This document shows positions 34,038 to 42,382 of a stretch of DNA of 64,000 nucleotides, piece by piece (the first letter of the stretch is position 1; each line of letters begins with the position of its first letter). The notes beneath the pieces were generated by a model. That model made no database searches, was not told the origin of the DNA, and saw only the letters and a program-made list of their open reading frames with translations. Source of the stretch: Stackebrandtia nassauensis DSM 44728 (GTDB lineage: Bacteria > Actinomycetota > Actinomycetes > Mycobacteriales > Micromonosporaceae); assembly GCF_000024545.1 (NCBI RefSeq), contig NC_013947.1, forward strand, positions 6,200,001-6,264,000. Reading direction: 5' to 3'. Both the position numbers and the translations under genes were made by a program.

Positions 34038-34418
34038 ATGCGCGTGACTCTCGCGGCCGTGTCGGCCGGTGGTGTCATCGGCGCGCTGGCCCGGTTCGGT
34101 CTGACCCAGGCGTTTCCGGCCCGCGACGACGGTTTTCCGTGGGGGATCTGGTTCATCAACGTCATCGGCTGTCTGCTCATCGGCGTGCTGATGGCGTGGC
34201 TGTCGACGAAGGCCGCGCCGAACTGGGTGCGGCCGCTGCTGGGCGTCGGCGTGCTGGGCGGCTTCACCACCTTCTCCGCCTACAGCGTGGACGCGGTGCG
34301 GCTGGTCGACGCCGGACGTCCGCTGCTGGCACTGACCTATGTGCTCACAACTGTGCTTGGCGCGCTGGTGGCGGTGTTCGCCGGGTCGCGACTCACCCGA
34401 AGGATCCTGAGCTCATGA
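34038..34418 (+). CDS. crcB1: Fluoride channel/exporter subunit CrcB (1)
   Basis: This 126-residue four-helix Fluc-family channel half exports fluoride. Landmarks are GGVIGALARFGLTQ (10-23), the channel Asn region GIWFINVIGCLLIG, and GGFTTFSAYSVD with the sodium-site TFS turn. Actinobacteria often use two different CrcB proteins as a heterodimer. The second gene starts in its stop codon (ATGA), but is frameshifted here. Confidence 0.92.
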   Translation: MRVTLAAVSAGGVIGALARFGLTQAFPARDDGFPWGIWFINVIGCLLIGVLMAWLSTKAAPNWVRPLLGVGVLGGFTTFSAYSVDAVRLVDAGRPLLALTYVLTTVLGALVAVFAGSRLTRRILSS

Positions 34419-34769
34419 TCGAGGTGCTCGCGATCGCCGTCGGCGCCGCGATCGGCGCGCCGCTGCGCTATCTCACCGACCGCGCGGTGGCCGCCCGGCA
34501 CGATCCGGTCTTCCCGTGGGGGACGCTGATCGTCAACGTCACCGGGTCGTTCGCGCTCGGTGTCCTGGCCGGGCTGAGTGTGGACGGACCGCTGGCAGCG
34601 CTGTTCGGAACTGGCCTGTGTGGAGCCCTGACCACCTATTCGACGTTCTCCCACGAGACGCTGCGGCTGGCCGAGAACGGGCGCGAGGGCCGCGGCGCTG
34701 GCCAATGTGGTCACATCCGTGACCCTCGGCCTGGGCGCCGCGGCCCTCGGCTTCCTGCTGTGTCGCTGA
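34415..34769 (+). pseudogene. crcB2: Second CrcB fluoride-channel gene with a +1 frameshift near 34687
   Basis: Codons from ATG 34415 give a good CrcB N-terminus (VGAAIGAPLRYLTDRAVAAR; GTLIVNVTGSFALGVL; CGALTTYSTFSHETLRL). After ENGREG, the fourth helix appears only in the +1 frame (AALANVVTSVTLGLGAAALG, ending LLCR and TGA at 34769). The change sits in a GGG run (34687-34689). Unshifted, the frame runs on, antisense to the protease gene, to 35641. This may be a true inactivating frameshift, slippage, or a sequencing error. Confidence 0.8.
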
Positions 34770-34798
34770 GACTCGGCCCTCAGAGCCGTATGTCTCCT

Positions 34799-35593
34799 TT
34801 AGAGTCCGCTGATCTCCTTGATCCAGCCCGCGTTGTGCGGGATGGAGGTGTAGGCGCCCCACTGGGTGTTGGCGGGCTTGTGGCCGATGGCGCACACGCC
34901 GACCAGCTTGAACGCGCCGTCGGCGGGGCTCTTCACGAAGCCGGGTCCACCGGAGTCGCCGCCCGCGACTCCCGCGTCGCCCTTCATGCACACGACGTTG
35001 GCGGTCTCGCAGTACTCGGTGGTGGTCTTACCCACGGAGTGCTTGAGGTTCTCCGGCAGCGGTCCGCTCCAGTCCTCGTTCTCCGAGCCCCAGCCGAAGA
35101 TGTCGGATTCCTGGCCGAGTTCCACGTCGGCCTCGGTGGCCATCGGGGCGTACTCGTTCTCGAAGGCCGGGATGTGCAGCAGCGCGATGTCGTTGTCGGG
35201 CCAGTTGTAGTCGGGGTGCATCTCGACCTTGTCGACGGTGCGCTCCTCGCCACCGCTGGAACGTTGCAGCGAGCCGATGCGGACGCTGAACTCGCCGCCG
35301 CCCTCGACGCAGTGGGCCGCGGTGATGATCCACTCGGCACCGATCTGGCTGGCCGAGCAGGTGAAGCTGCCGCCGTTGTGCAGGGCGGCGATCCACGGCT
35401 TGTTCTCCTCGACCGGTGCGCCGCCGACCATGCGGTCGTCGTCGTCCAGCCGGACGTCCATCGGCTTGACCTGTTCGGGCGCGCTCTCGGCCTGTGCGGG
35501 CAGGACCGCCATGGTGGTTCCGAAACCGATCGCCGCGACGGCGGCGATCGGCAGGGCTATCTTGAGCAGCCGCTTCCGGGATGTGGTTTTCAT
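34799..35593 (-). CDS. Secreted trypsin-like serine protease (S1)
   Basis: This 264-residue chymotrypsin-fold protease has a signal peptide (1-35, MKTTSRKRLLKIALPIAAVA ... QAESA), a short propeptide ending DDDDR, then MVGGAPVEENKPW as the mature start. The activation site resembles an Asp-rich enterokinase-like sequence. The catalytic triad is TAAHC, DNDIALL and GDSGGP. Cysteine pairs suit two or three disulfides. AGGAG lies ahead of the ATG. Confidence 0.92.
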   Translation of the reverse strand: MKTTSRKRLLKIALPIAAVAAIGFGTTMAVLPAQAESAPEQVKPMDVRLDDDDRMVGGAPVEENKPWIAALHNGGSFTCSASQIGAEWIITAAHCVEGGGEFSVRIGSLQRSSGGEERTVDKVEMHPDYNWPDNDIALLHIPAFENEYAPMATEADVELGQESDIFGWGSENEDWSGPLPENLKHSVGKTTTEYCETANVVCMKGDAGVAGGDSGGPGFVKSPADGAFKLVGVCAIGHKPANTQWGAYTSIPHNAGWIKEISGL

Positions 35594-35917
35594 GCGTTCT
35601 TTCTCCTGAAGGGTGTATTTCCTTTGCCGGGCAGGGATTGATGCCCCGATATAACGGGTATGCATGAATCTAGATATTTCTCTCAGAGAAACGGATCCGT
35701 GTCAAGGCGCGAACTGGGGCGGGTTGTTCAGAGTGTTCGATTTCTGTCGCTTATGCCGCAATTGCGATAAATGCCGACTTTCGTAAAAGTCGTCGCATTC
35801 TTAATGCCGCTTTCTTTTGTCAGATTTCCGATTCCGGCGCGTCGCGACCAACCGGTCACGCACAGCTGAGAAGATGGGCTGTCCCGAAATATCCCAATTA
35901 CCCATATATAGAGAGAT
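35594..35917. promoter_or_regulatory. AT-richer divergent promoter region
   Basis: This 324-bp gap between the protease and the divergent DivIVA-like gene is clearly poorer in G/C than its surroundings. It contains a small hairpin (CGACTTT-CGTA-AAAGTCG, 35775-35792) and a TA-rich stretch (CATATATAGAGAG) just before the downstream ATG. There is no gene, and promoter elements cannot be fixed. Confidence 0.5.
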
Positions 35918-37177
35918 ATGTCGAACTTCTTTGATCCTTCCGGAGCGGAATTCTCCGTTTCGATGCGCGGCTATGACCGCGGTCAGGTCGAGACCTACGC
36001 CCGCCGGATGTCCGCGGCGGTGAAGAACGCCGAAGCCAGCCGCACCGAAGCCGAGACCAAGCTGTCGGAGGTGCGCACCTCGTTGCGCCGCACCGAGGAC
36101 CGGCTGGGCAGCCTGGAGCGCCGGATGGCCGACACCGCCGCCCAGATCGCCGAGAACGAACAACCCACCCTGGCCGGGCTCGGTGCCCGGGTCGAGAAAG
36201 ATCTGCGCGCCTCCGAACGCGACGCGGACGAACAGCGCGAGGAGGCCCGTCGTCAGGCCCTCGCCATCCGCGAGGACGCCAAGGCCGAGGCCGCCCGCAC
36301 CTCCGAGGTGGCCCGCGCCGAGGCCACCGCCGTGACCACCTCCGCCCGCCGCGAGGCCGAGGAGCTGGCCGCCGCGGCCCGCACCGAGTCCACCGAGGTG
36401 CGCGAATCGGCCCGGCGCGACGTGGAACTGCTGCGTGCCGACACCATCCGCGACGTGGAACAGAAGCGCGCCAGCGCTTCGCAGGAGGCCGCCGAGCTCA
36501 AGGCGAGCGCCGAACGCGAGATCGCCGTCAACCGCGCCACAGTGGACCGCGAGTCGACGCAGCTGCGGGCCGCCGCCGCCCGGGACTCCGACGAGCAGCG
36601 GGCCGCCGCGGCGACGCTGCTGGCCGAGGCCGCCGAGACCCGGCAGTCCAAGTTGCAGGAACTGTCGCTGGCCGAGGCGGAGCGTCGCGAGCAGGCCGAA
36701 CGCGAGCACTCCAAGCGGCACTCCGACGCGGTGACCCAGGCACAGCGCATCGTCGCCGAGGCCGAGCAGCGTTGGGCGCTGGCCGACCAGCGGGCCCGCG
36801 AGACCCGGCAGAAGGCCGAGGACCGGGAGTCCGAGGCCGACCGCAAGTCCGAGGAACTGGCCGCCCAGACCGAGGCGGCGGTGGCCCAGATCCTGTCCGA
36901 GGCCCGCGCCGAGGCCGACCGGCTGCGCACCGAGGCCGAGACCGCGGCCGAGGAGATGCTCAAGCCGCTGCGCGACGAGGTCGCCGAGCTGAAGCGGCGC
37001 GAGTTGTCGGTGAGCTCGAACCTGGACGACCTGCGCCGCCAGCTGGGCACGGTCGCGGGCGAGCAGGCCGCCGCGGTGCTCGACAACCTGGCCGTGAACG
37101 CGTCGCTGCCGATCAACGCCCCGCGTTCCGGCTACGAGGTCGAGACGCCCACCCAGCAGATCCCGGCCATCAGCTAG
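35918..37177 (+). CDS. DivIVA-like coiled-coil cell-growth protein
   Basis: This 419-residue cytosolic protein starts with a DivIVA-type membrane/curvature-binding region (GAEFSVSMRGYDRGQVETYA). About 340 residues of uninterrupted Ala/Glu/Arg-rich heptad coiled coil (about 35-370) follow, then a short tail (VNASLPINAPRSGY). This resembles Scy/FilP/Wag31-type cytoskeletal proteins of polar-growing actinobacteria. The N-terminal match supports the role, but the precise partner is unknown. Confidence 0.75.
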   Translation: MSNFFDPSGAEFSVSMRGYDRGQVETYARRMSAAVKNAEASRTEAETKLSEVRTSLRRTEDRLGSLERRMADTAAQIAENEQPTLAGLGARVEKDLRASERDADEQREEARRQALAIREDAKAEAARTSEVARAEATAVTTSARREAEELAAAARTESTEVRESARRDVELLRADTIRDVEQKRASASQEAAELKASAEREIAVNRATVDRESTQLRAAAARDSDEQRAAAATLLAEAAETRQSKLQELSLAEAERREQAEREHSKRHSDAVTQAQRIVAEAEQRWALADQRARETRQKAEDRESEADRKSEELAAQTEAAVAQILSEARAEADRLRTEAETAAEEMLKPLRDEVAELKRRELSVSSNLDDLRRQLGTVAGEQAAAVLDNLAVNASLPINAPRSGYEVETPTQQIPAIS

Positions 37178-37192
37178 AACCCGTCCTTCTTT

Positions 37193-37225
37193 AAGGGGTG
37201 GAGCGAGCGCATCGCTCCACCCCTT
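37193..37225 (+). terminator. Rho-independent terminator of the coiled-coil gene
   Basis: A perfect 13-bp stem (AAGGGGTGGAGCG / CGCTCCACCCCTT) with a 7-nt loop is followed by TATTTCATTC, an unusually good T-rich tail for this genome. Confidence 0.9.
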
Positions 37226-37332
37226 TATTTCATTCTCTTAACAATTCCAAGTATGTCGATCCGCACCCGACCAGGGCTGCCGTACGGTGACCGGTAACCA
37301 CTCATGCGTCCCAGGCCAGTGAGGTGCCGTTC

Positions 37333-38973
37333 ATGTACGAATCGTTGATCCCCCAGCCGACCTCGGTCGAAGCCCACCCCGGCGGTCCGTTCACTCTCGA
37401 CGGTGACACCCGCATCGTCGCCACCGAAGCCGCCGCCGAGGCGGGCTGGCTGCTGCACGACTACCTGCGGGCCGGAACCGGCCTGACCGTCCCGGTCACC
37501 GACCGGGCCGACGGCGGCGCCATCACCCTCGAACTGTCCGGCGACCGTCCCGCTGACGGCACCACCGCCGCCGAGGCCTACCGGCTCGACGTCGACGCGG
37601 ACGGGGTCCGGCTGTCCGCCGCCCACCCCGCCGGACTGTCACGGGCGGTGCAGACGCTGCGGCAGCTGCTGCCCGCCGAGACGCTGCGCAGCGCGCCGGT
37701 GGGCACCACCCCGGTGACCCTGGCCGCGGTGTCGATTCAGGACGAACCGCGGTTCGCCTGGCGCGGCGTGATGCTGGACGTGGCGCGGCACTTCCAGCCC
37801 AAGGAGTTCGTGCTGCGCATGATCGACCTGGCGGCGCTGCACCGGCTCAACGTCGTCCAGCTGCACCTGACCGACGACCAGGGCTGGCGGCTGGAGGTCC
37901 CCGGCCGTCCCAAGCTCACCGAGATCGGTTCCTGGCGCCCCGAGACCGTGATCGGGCACGCCCTCGACGACACCAAGGGCTACGACGGCACCCCGCACGG
38001 CGGCTACTACACCGCCGCCGACCTGCGCGAGATCGTCGCCTACGCCGCCCGCCGCCACATCACCGTGGTGCCCGAGATCGACCTGCCCGGCCACGTGCGC
38101 TCGGTGCTGGCCGGTTATCCCGAACTGGGCAACACCGGCGAGCCCACCACCGTGGCCACCACCTTCGGCATCTTCTCCGAGGTCCTGGCGCCCACCGAGG
38201 CGGCGCTCGACTTCGCCCGCGAGGTCTTCGACACCGTCGTCGACATCTTCCCGTCTCCGTACATCCACATCGGCGGCGACGAATGCCCCCGCACCGAATG
38301 GCGCGACAGCCCGGCGGCGCGGGACAAGGCGAAGGAACTGGGACTGAGCAGCGTCGACCTGTTGCAGTCCTGGTTCACGAAGAACTTCGCCGAGCACCTG
38401 GCCGGACACGGCCGCCAGATCATCGGCTGGGACGAGATCCTGGACGGTGGCGCGCCCGACGACGCGGTCATCGCGGTGTGGCGGGACTTCTCGATCGCCG
38501 CGAAGGCGGCGGCCAAGGGCCACAAGGTGATCGTGGCCCCGGTACAGGCGACCTATCTGGACTACTACGAGTCCACCGACGCCGAGGAGCCGCTGCGGAT
38601 CTTCAAGAACATCTCCGTCGACACGATCGCGGAGTTCGAGCCGGTTCCCGAGGGCACCTCCGACGAGCTCATCTTCGGCGTCCAGGCTCAACTGTGGAGC
38701 GAGTACCTGCCGGTGCCCTCGGCGGTGGAGTACGCCGCCTTCCCGCGGCTGTCGGCCATCGCCGACGTCGCGTGGTCGACACCCGAGGCGCGCACCGCCT
38801 CGCCGGTGACCGGACGGCTGGAGGAGCACCTCAAGCGCCTGGACGCGCTGGGCGTCAACTACCGGCCGCCGTCGGGCCCGAGGCCGTGGCAGAAGGGTGG
38901 CACGGGAGCGCGGGCACGCTGGGACCTGGACGACACCTCGAGGGACGAGACCCCGGACCTGCCGGAGTTCTAG
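37333..38973 (+). CDS. Beta-N-acetylhexosaminidase (GH20)
   Basis: This 546-residue enzyme removes terminal GlcNAc/GalNAc. The N-terminal alpha/beta domain (about 1-130) leads into the GH20 barrel: RFAWRGVMLDVARHF, LHLTDDQGWRLE, VPEIDLPGHVRS and the catalytic Asp-Glu pair in HIGGDECPRTEW near 312. No signal peptide is seen, so it is probably intracellular and acts on imported chito- or glyco-oligosaccharides. ATG 37333 follows GAGG; a GTG at 37324 is an alternative. Confidence 0.92.
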   Translation: MYESLIPQPTSVEAHPGGPFTLDGDTRIVATEAAAEAGWLLHDYLRAGTGLTVPVTDRADGGAITLELSGDRPADGTTAAEAYRLDVDADGVRLSAAHPAGLSRAVQTLRQLLPAETLRSAPVGTTPVTLAAVSIQDEPRFAWRGVMLDVARHFQPKEFVLRMIDLAALHRLNVVQLHLTDDQGWRLEVPGRPKLTEIGSWRPETVIGHALDDTKGYDGTPHGGYYTAADLREIVAYAARRHITVVPEIDLPGHVRSVLAGYPELGNTGEPTTVATTFGIFSEVLAPTEAALDFAREVFDTVVDIFPSPYIHIGGDECPRTEWRDSPAARDKAKELGLSSVDLLQSWFTKNFAEHLAGHGRQIIGWDEILDGGAPDDAVIAVWRDFSIAAKAAAKGHKVIVAPVQATYLDYYESTDAEEPLRIFKNISVDTIAEFEPVPEGTSDELIFGVQAQLWSEYLPVPSAVEYAAFPRLSAIADVAWSTPEARTASPVTGRLEEHLKRLDALGVNYRPPSGPRPWQKGGTGARARWDLDDTSRDETPDLPEF

Positions 38974-39000
38974 GGCCAGTCATACGACCCTGGACATGGA

Positions 39001-39036
39001 AGTGGCCGGACACCCTCCCGTATGTGTCCGGCCACT
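39001..39036. terminator. Bidirectional terminator between convergent genes
   Basis: A perfect 13-bp stem (AGTGGCCGGACAC / GTGTCCGGCCACT) with a 10-nt loop lies between the GH20 gene and the convergent Pro-rich gene, and serves both strands. Confidence 0.8.
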
Positions 39037-39074
39037 GTAGTGAGCTGGGAACTACTCCCAGGTCACCGGTGAGA

Positions 39075-39506
39075 TTAGATCGGCAGCGGCGGCACCGGAG
39101 CGTCCACCGGCAGCTCAGGCAGCGGCGGCGCACCCGGAATCGCGGGCGGTGCGGCCGGGCAGTCACCCGGTGCCGGAGCACCCGGGACCGGCAGTTCCGG
39201 CAGCGGCGGCGCACCCGGGACCGGAAGCTCCGGCAGGCCAGGCGCCTTCTCCCCCGCTGCGGGCGGAGCCGCCGGGTCCTCGGCGGCGGGCGGCACCGGT
39301 GCGTCGGGCGCCGGAGGCGCGGGCGCGTCCGGAGCGGCCGGGCACTCGCCCGGAGCCGGAGGCGCGGGTGCGTCCGGCGCCGGAGCGGCGGGCGGCCCGT
39401 CGGGCGCCGGCGGTTCCGCGTAGGCGGCCGAGCTGACGCCGAGGACGGCGAATCCGGCCGCCCCGGCGATGGCGAGTGCGACGATGGTGCGTGAAGTCCT
39501 GTTCAT
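39075..39506 (-). CDS. Secreted Pro/Ala-rich repeat protein
   Basis: This 143-residue protein has a signal peptide (1-30, ending SSAAYA). The rest is almost wholly Pro/Ala with repeated modules (PVPGAPPLPELPVPGAP, PDAPAPPAPGECPAAPDA) and two Cys-Pro-Ala-Ala positions. It is likely an extended, possibly wall-associated linker-like protein; function unknown. GAGGGAG precedes the ATG; an earlier start at 39554 is less likely. Confidence 0.7.
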   Translation of the reverse strand: MNRTSRTIVALAIAGAAGFAVLGVSSAAYAEPPAPDGPPAAPAPDAPAPPAPGECPAAPDAPAPPAPDAPVPPAAEDPAAPPAAGEKAPGLPELPVPGAPPLPELPVPGAPAPGDCPAAPPAIPGAPPLPELPVDAPVPPLPI

Positions 39507-39630
39507 GACAACTCCCTCGTTGTCCGAGTCGTGAACCCTGAGACTCGGTATCATTTTTCTCGTCCAACTTCGGAGGGTAGTTACTCAGTAACTAACTGCA
39601 TTCTGCTTTCACATAATTCGCACACATTTT

Positions 39631-40632
39631 TCAAGCCGGTCGGCCATAGCCCGAAACCGGCAGTTCGTCGATCCCGGAAACGCGGACGTTCTGCCCCTCA
39701 CTCGGTGCGTGAATGATCTTTCCCTGACCGACGTACATGCCGACATGGTGAATATCGCCGTAGTAGAAGACGAGATCTCCCGGCTGTAGTTCGCCCCGGC
39801 CCACGTGCGGGATCGAGCGGTACTGGGCGGCGGCGTTGTGCGGCAGCGACACCCCGGCCGAGCCCCAGGCGGCACTGGTCAGGCCCGAGCAGTCGTAACC
39901 GTGCGGACCGACCCCGCCCCACTGGTACGGCGAGCCGAGCGCGCCGTGGACGAACCGCACCGCCGTTGCCGCGGCTCCGGCGTCACCGCCGGGAATCGGC
40001 GGCGCCTTCAGGCCGGGATTGTCGCGGTAGCCCTGGCCCATCGCGATGTCGCGCAGGTCCCGCAGCCGGTCCCGGTCCCGGGTGATCGCGCGCTGCTTCT
40101 TGGACTTCTTGGCCTTCAGCTTGCCGCGTTCCCGTTCCAGGTCGTCGATCTCCAGTTCCTCGGATTCGAGGATCTTGGTGGTCGCGGCCAGTTCGTCGAC
40201 GAGGTCGTCCTGTTCCAGGCTCATGAACTCCAGCAGCGACAGCCGCTCGATGAGGGTGTCGGGGCTGCCGGAGATGATGGGCGTGACGGTGACGGCCGGT
40301 CCGGCCCGGTACAGCGAGGCGGCGATGTCGCCGACCTCGGTGGCCGTCTGTTCGGCCCGGCTGCGCAGCGGTTTGAGTTCCTTGCCGGTCTCGGCGTGCT
40401 GCTTTTCGAGGTCCTTGAGCTCCTGGTTCAGCTCGTTGTAGTCCTCGACGATGATCTCCAGCTCGGCGGAGGCCTTGTCGACCTTCTTCTCCAGCTGCTT
40501 GATCGAGGGTTCGGCGAAAGCCGGTTGCGGTGCCGCGAGGGTCGCGGCCAGCGCCGCCGCCGCGAGTGCGACGGTGAGGCGAACAACGGTGGATCTTGAG
40601 CTTGACGACGTAGTCCTGGCACGAATGGCCAT
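39631..40632 (-). CDS. NlpC/P60 peptidoglycan endopeptidase (RipA-like), downstream paralogue
   Basis: This secreted 333-residue cell-wall hydrolase cleaves peptide cross-links during growth or division. It has a signal peptide (1-40, ending AFA), a long coiled coil (about 45-200) with LERLSLLEFMSLEQDDLVDE typical of RipA-type proteins, and a C40 domain with GYDCSGLTSAAW (Cys), HHVGMYVGQGKIIHA (His) and a third polar residue nearby. It is a tandem paralogue of the next gene upstream, which carries a c-di-AMP riboswitch 5'. A 113-bp gap separates them and has no second riboswitch. Confidence 0.9.
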   Translation of the reverse strand: MAIRARTTSSSSRSTVVRLTVALAAAALAATLAAPQPAFAEPSIKQLEKKVDKASAELEIIVEDYNELNQELKDLEKQHAETGKELKPLRSRAEQTATEVGDIAASLYRAGPAVTVTPIISGSPDTLIERLSLLEFMSLEQDDLVDELAATTKILESEELEIDDLERERGKLKAKKSKKQRAITRDRDRLRDLRDIAMGQGYRDNPGLKAPPIPGGDAGAAATAVRFVHGALGSPYQWGGVGPHGYDCSGLTSAAWGSAGVSLPHNAAAQYRSIPHVGRGELQPGDLVFYYGDIHHVGMYVGQGKIIHAPSEGQNVRVSGIDELPVSGYGRPA

Positions 40633-40745
40633 CGACCGCGCTCCTGTGGGTCCCCGGGGGTGGCGACACTAATACAAGGGGTCAGCAGTAAGTGAGCGTA
40701 TCACCACACCCCGGGAAGCATTGCGCCGGGCGCGATCTGGGGTTA

Positions 40746-41693
40746 CTACGGACGTCCGTAACTGTGGACCGGCATGTCGTTCATGTTGGCCACCTTGACG
40801 ACGTCCCCGGACTGGGGCGCGTGGACGACCTTGCCGTCCCCGACGTACAGGGCCACATGGTGCAGGTCGCTGTAGTAGAACACCAGGTCACCGGGGGCCA
40901 GGTCACTGCGGGAAACGCTCGCCGTCTCCTCGCGCTGCACCGATGCCTTGTGGTACAGGGATACTCCGGCCTGCTGCCAGGCTGCCAGGGTCAGACCCGA
41001 GCAGTCGAAGGAGTCAGGGCCGGCCTGCCCGTAACCGTAGGGGTCACCCAGCTGGTCATAGGCGTACTGCACGACCTCACCGGCCCGGCCCGAGGGCGGG
41101 GGCGGTCCGCTGCCGCCGGTGTCGCCACCGCCGCCGAGCTTCTCGCGCAGTTCCTTGAGCTCGCCGATCTGGCCGTCGAGCTTCTTCTTTTTCTTCTTCA
41201 GGTCCGACTTGGTCTTCTTCTGCTCGTCCTTGAGGTCCTCGAGGTCCTGCTTCTTCTCCAGCAGGTCCTTGAGCGTGGACGAGTTAGCGGAGATCTCGGC
41301 ACCCTGGGAGGCGTTGATGGCGCCCAGAACGCTGATGCGCTTCATCGCCTCCTGCGGGTTCTCGGCGAGCGCCGAACCGGCGACGACGAGCTGGCTTCCG
41401 CCGGTGTACTCCTCATAGGCGATGTCGGAGAGGATCTTGCGTGACTCTTCTGCCTCTTTCTCGTACTTGGGCAGCTGTTTCTTGATCTTCTTGATCTTCT
41501 TTTCGGTCTTTTTGAGATCTTCCCTGGCGCCGTTGTACTTCTCCGCCAGTTTCTCCATCTCGTTGCCCTTTTTGTCGAGTTCGTCCTCGACTTCCTCAAG
41601 GGTGTCTGGCTCGGCGGAGGCGGTCGCCGGGGTGATCACCACACACAACACTGCGGCTGCCACAGCGGCGATCACGGCGTAACGCTTTTTCAC
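40746..41693 (-). CDS. NlpC/P60 peptidoglycan endopeptidase, riboswitch-controlled
   Basis: This secreted 315-residue wall hydrolase has a signal peptide (about 1-27), a Lys/Glu-rich coiled coil (about 28-190, with KKTEKKIKKIKKQLPKYEKE), a Gly/Pro linker and a C-terminal C40 domain (FDCSGLTLAAW, HHVALYVGDGKVVHA). GTG at 41693 is used; AGGAG is 11 bases upstream. The leader holds a ydaO-type c-di-AMP riboswitch, so wall hydrolysis is tied to that messenger, as for actinobacterial rpf and nlpC genes. Confidence 0.9.
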   Translation of the reverse strand: MKKRYAVIAAVAAAVLCVVITPATASAEPDTLEEVEDELDKKGNEMEKLAEKYNGAREDLKKTEKKIKKIKKQLPKYEKEAEESRKILSDIAYEEYTGGSQLVVAGSALAENPQEAMKRISVLGAINASQGAEISANSSTLKDLLEKKQDLEDLKDEQKKTKSDLKKKKKKLDGQIGELKELREKLGGGGDTGGSGPPPPSGRAGEVVQYAYDQLGDPYGYGQAGPDSFDCSGLTLAAWQQAGVSLYHKASVQREETASVSRSDLAPGDLVFYYSDLHHVALYVGDGKVVHAPQSGDVVKVANMNDMPVHSYGRP

Positions 41694-41712
41694 CTGGAGT
41701 CGGGCTCCTTCT

Positions 41713-41860
41713 TCCTGCTACCGCCTACCGGGTTAGCTGACGGGTTCGGGCGGGAAGAAGCGCTTGTCAGAAGCGGCGCCCTACCATCGGCACGTGGCCG
41801 ACGGATTCACCCCGGGGAGGTGGGTCCCCGGTTCACCGTCAAGGTGACTCGGCGGTGTCG
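41713..41860 (-). ncRNA. c-di-AMP riboswitch (ydaO-yuaA type)
   Basis: On the minus strand the leader contains the family hallmarks in order: CGCCGAGTCACC, GGTGAACCGGGGACCCAC, CCGGGGTGAATCCG, GGTAGGGCG and the highly conserved CCGAACCCGTCAGCTAACCC followed by GGTAGGCGG. This matches the ydaO/yuaA consensus known from Bacillus and actinobacteria. High c-di-AMP is expected to switch off the downstream hydrolase. The exact ends are approximate. Confidence 0.93.
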
Positions 41861-42040
41861 TCCGGTGTCGCCGGAGTGGCGGACTGAGGGTCCGGATACG
41901 ACAGGGCCCAAGCCTAAGGGGAGCCGGACGACCCGGCAAGGTTTGAGAGGCTGTTATTTGTCTTCAGTGGCACGATTTTTCGGTGATTTAACGCCGTGAC
42001 ATCGTGGACTAACACAGTGATGCGCGTTATTGGATGAAAT

Positions 42041-42055
42041 TACCCCGTGGGGGTA
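42041..42055. promoter_or_regulatory. CsoR-type copper operator upstream of csoR
   Basis: TACCCC-GTG-GGGGTA lies 22 bp upstream of the csoR start. Its arms and spacer length equal those at 5437-5451, indicating autoregulation and a shared regulon. Confidence 0.85.
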
Positions 42056-42076
42056 TAGTGGCGGTGGAGGTTGGAC

Positions 42077-42373
42077 ATGGACGAGAAGACCGAGTACTGG
42101 TACAGCACGGATCGTGACGCACTGCTCAAGCGGCTGCGTCGCGTCGAGGGACAGGTACGGGGCATCCAGCGAATGGTCGATGAGGACGAATACTGTATCG
42201 ACATCCTTACCCAGATCTCCGCCGCCAACAAGGCACTGCGCGCCGTCGCGCTTCACCTGCTGGAAGGCCATCTGGGGCACTGCGTCGCCGACGCGACCGC
42301 CGCCGGCGGCGAGACGGCCGAGGCCAAGGTCAAGGAAGCCACCGAGGCCATCGGGCGCCTCATGAAATCCTAA
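42077..42373 (+). CDS. csoR: Copper-sensing transcriptional repressor CsoR
   Basis: This 98-residue all-helical DUF156 repressor releases DNA on Cu(I) binding. The conserved ligands are Cys40, His65 and Cys69, spaced exactly as in M. tuberculosis CsoR (36/61/65), within EYCIDIL and GHLGHCV. The basic DNA face RLRRVEGQVRGI is at 19-30. GTGGAGG is six bases before the ATG. It leads an operon with a copper chaperone and a secreted protein. Confidence 0.95.
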   Translation: MDEKTEYWYSTDRDALLKRLRRVEGQVRGIQRMVDEDEYCIDILTQISAANKALRAVALHLLEGHLGHCVADATAAGGETAEAKVKEATEAIGRLMKS

Positions 42374-42382
42374 GGAGCGAAT

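Noticed and set aside
40633-40745. Second c-di-AMP riboswitch before the downstream NlpC/P60 gene
   Set aside because: The gap is only 113 bp and lacks the GTCAGCTAACC core.
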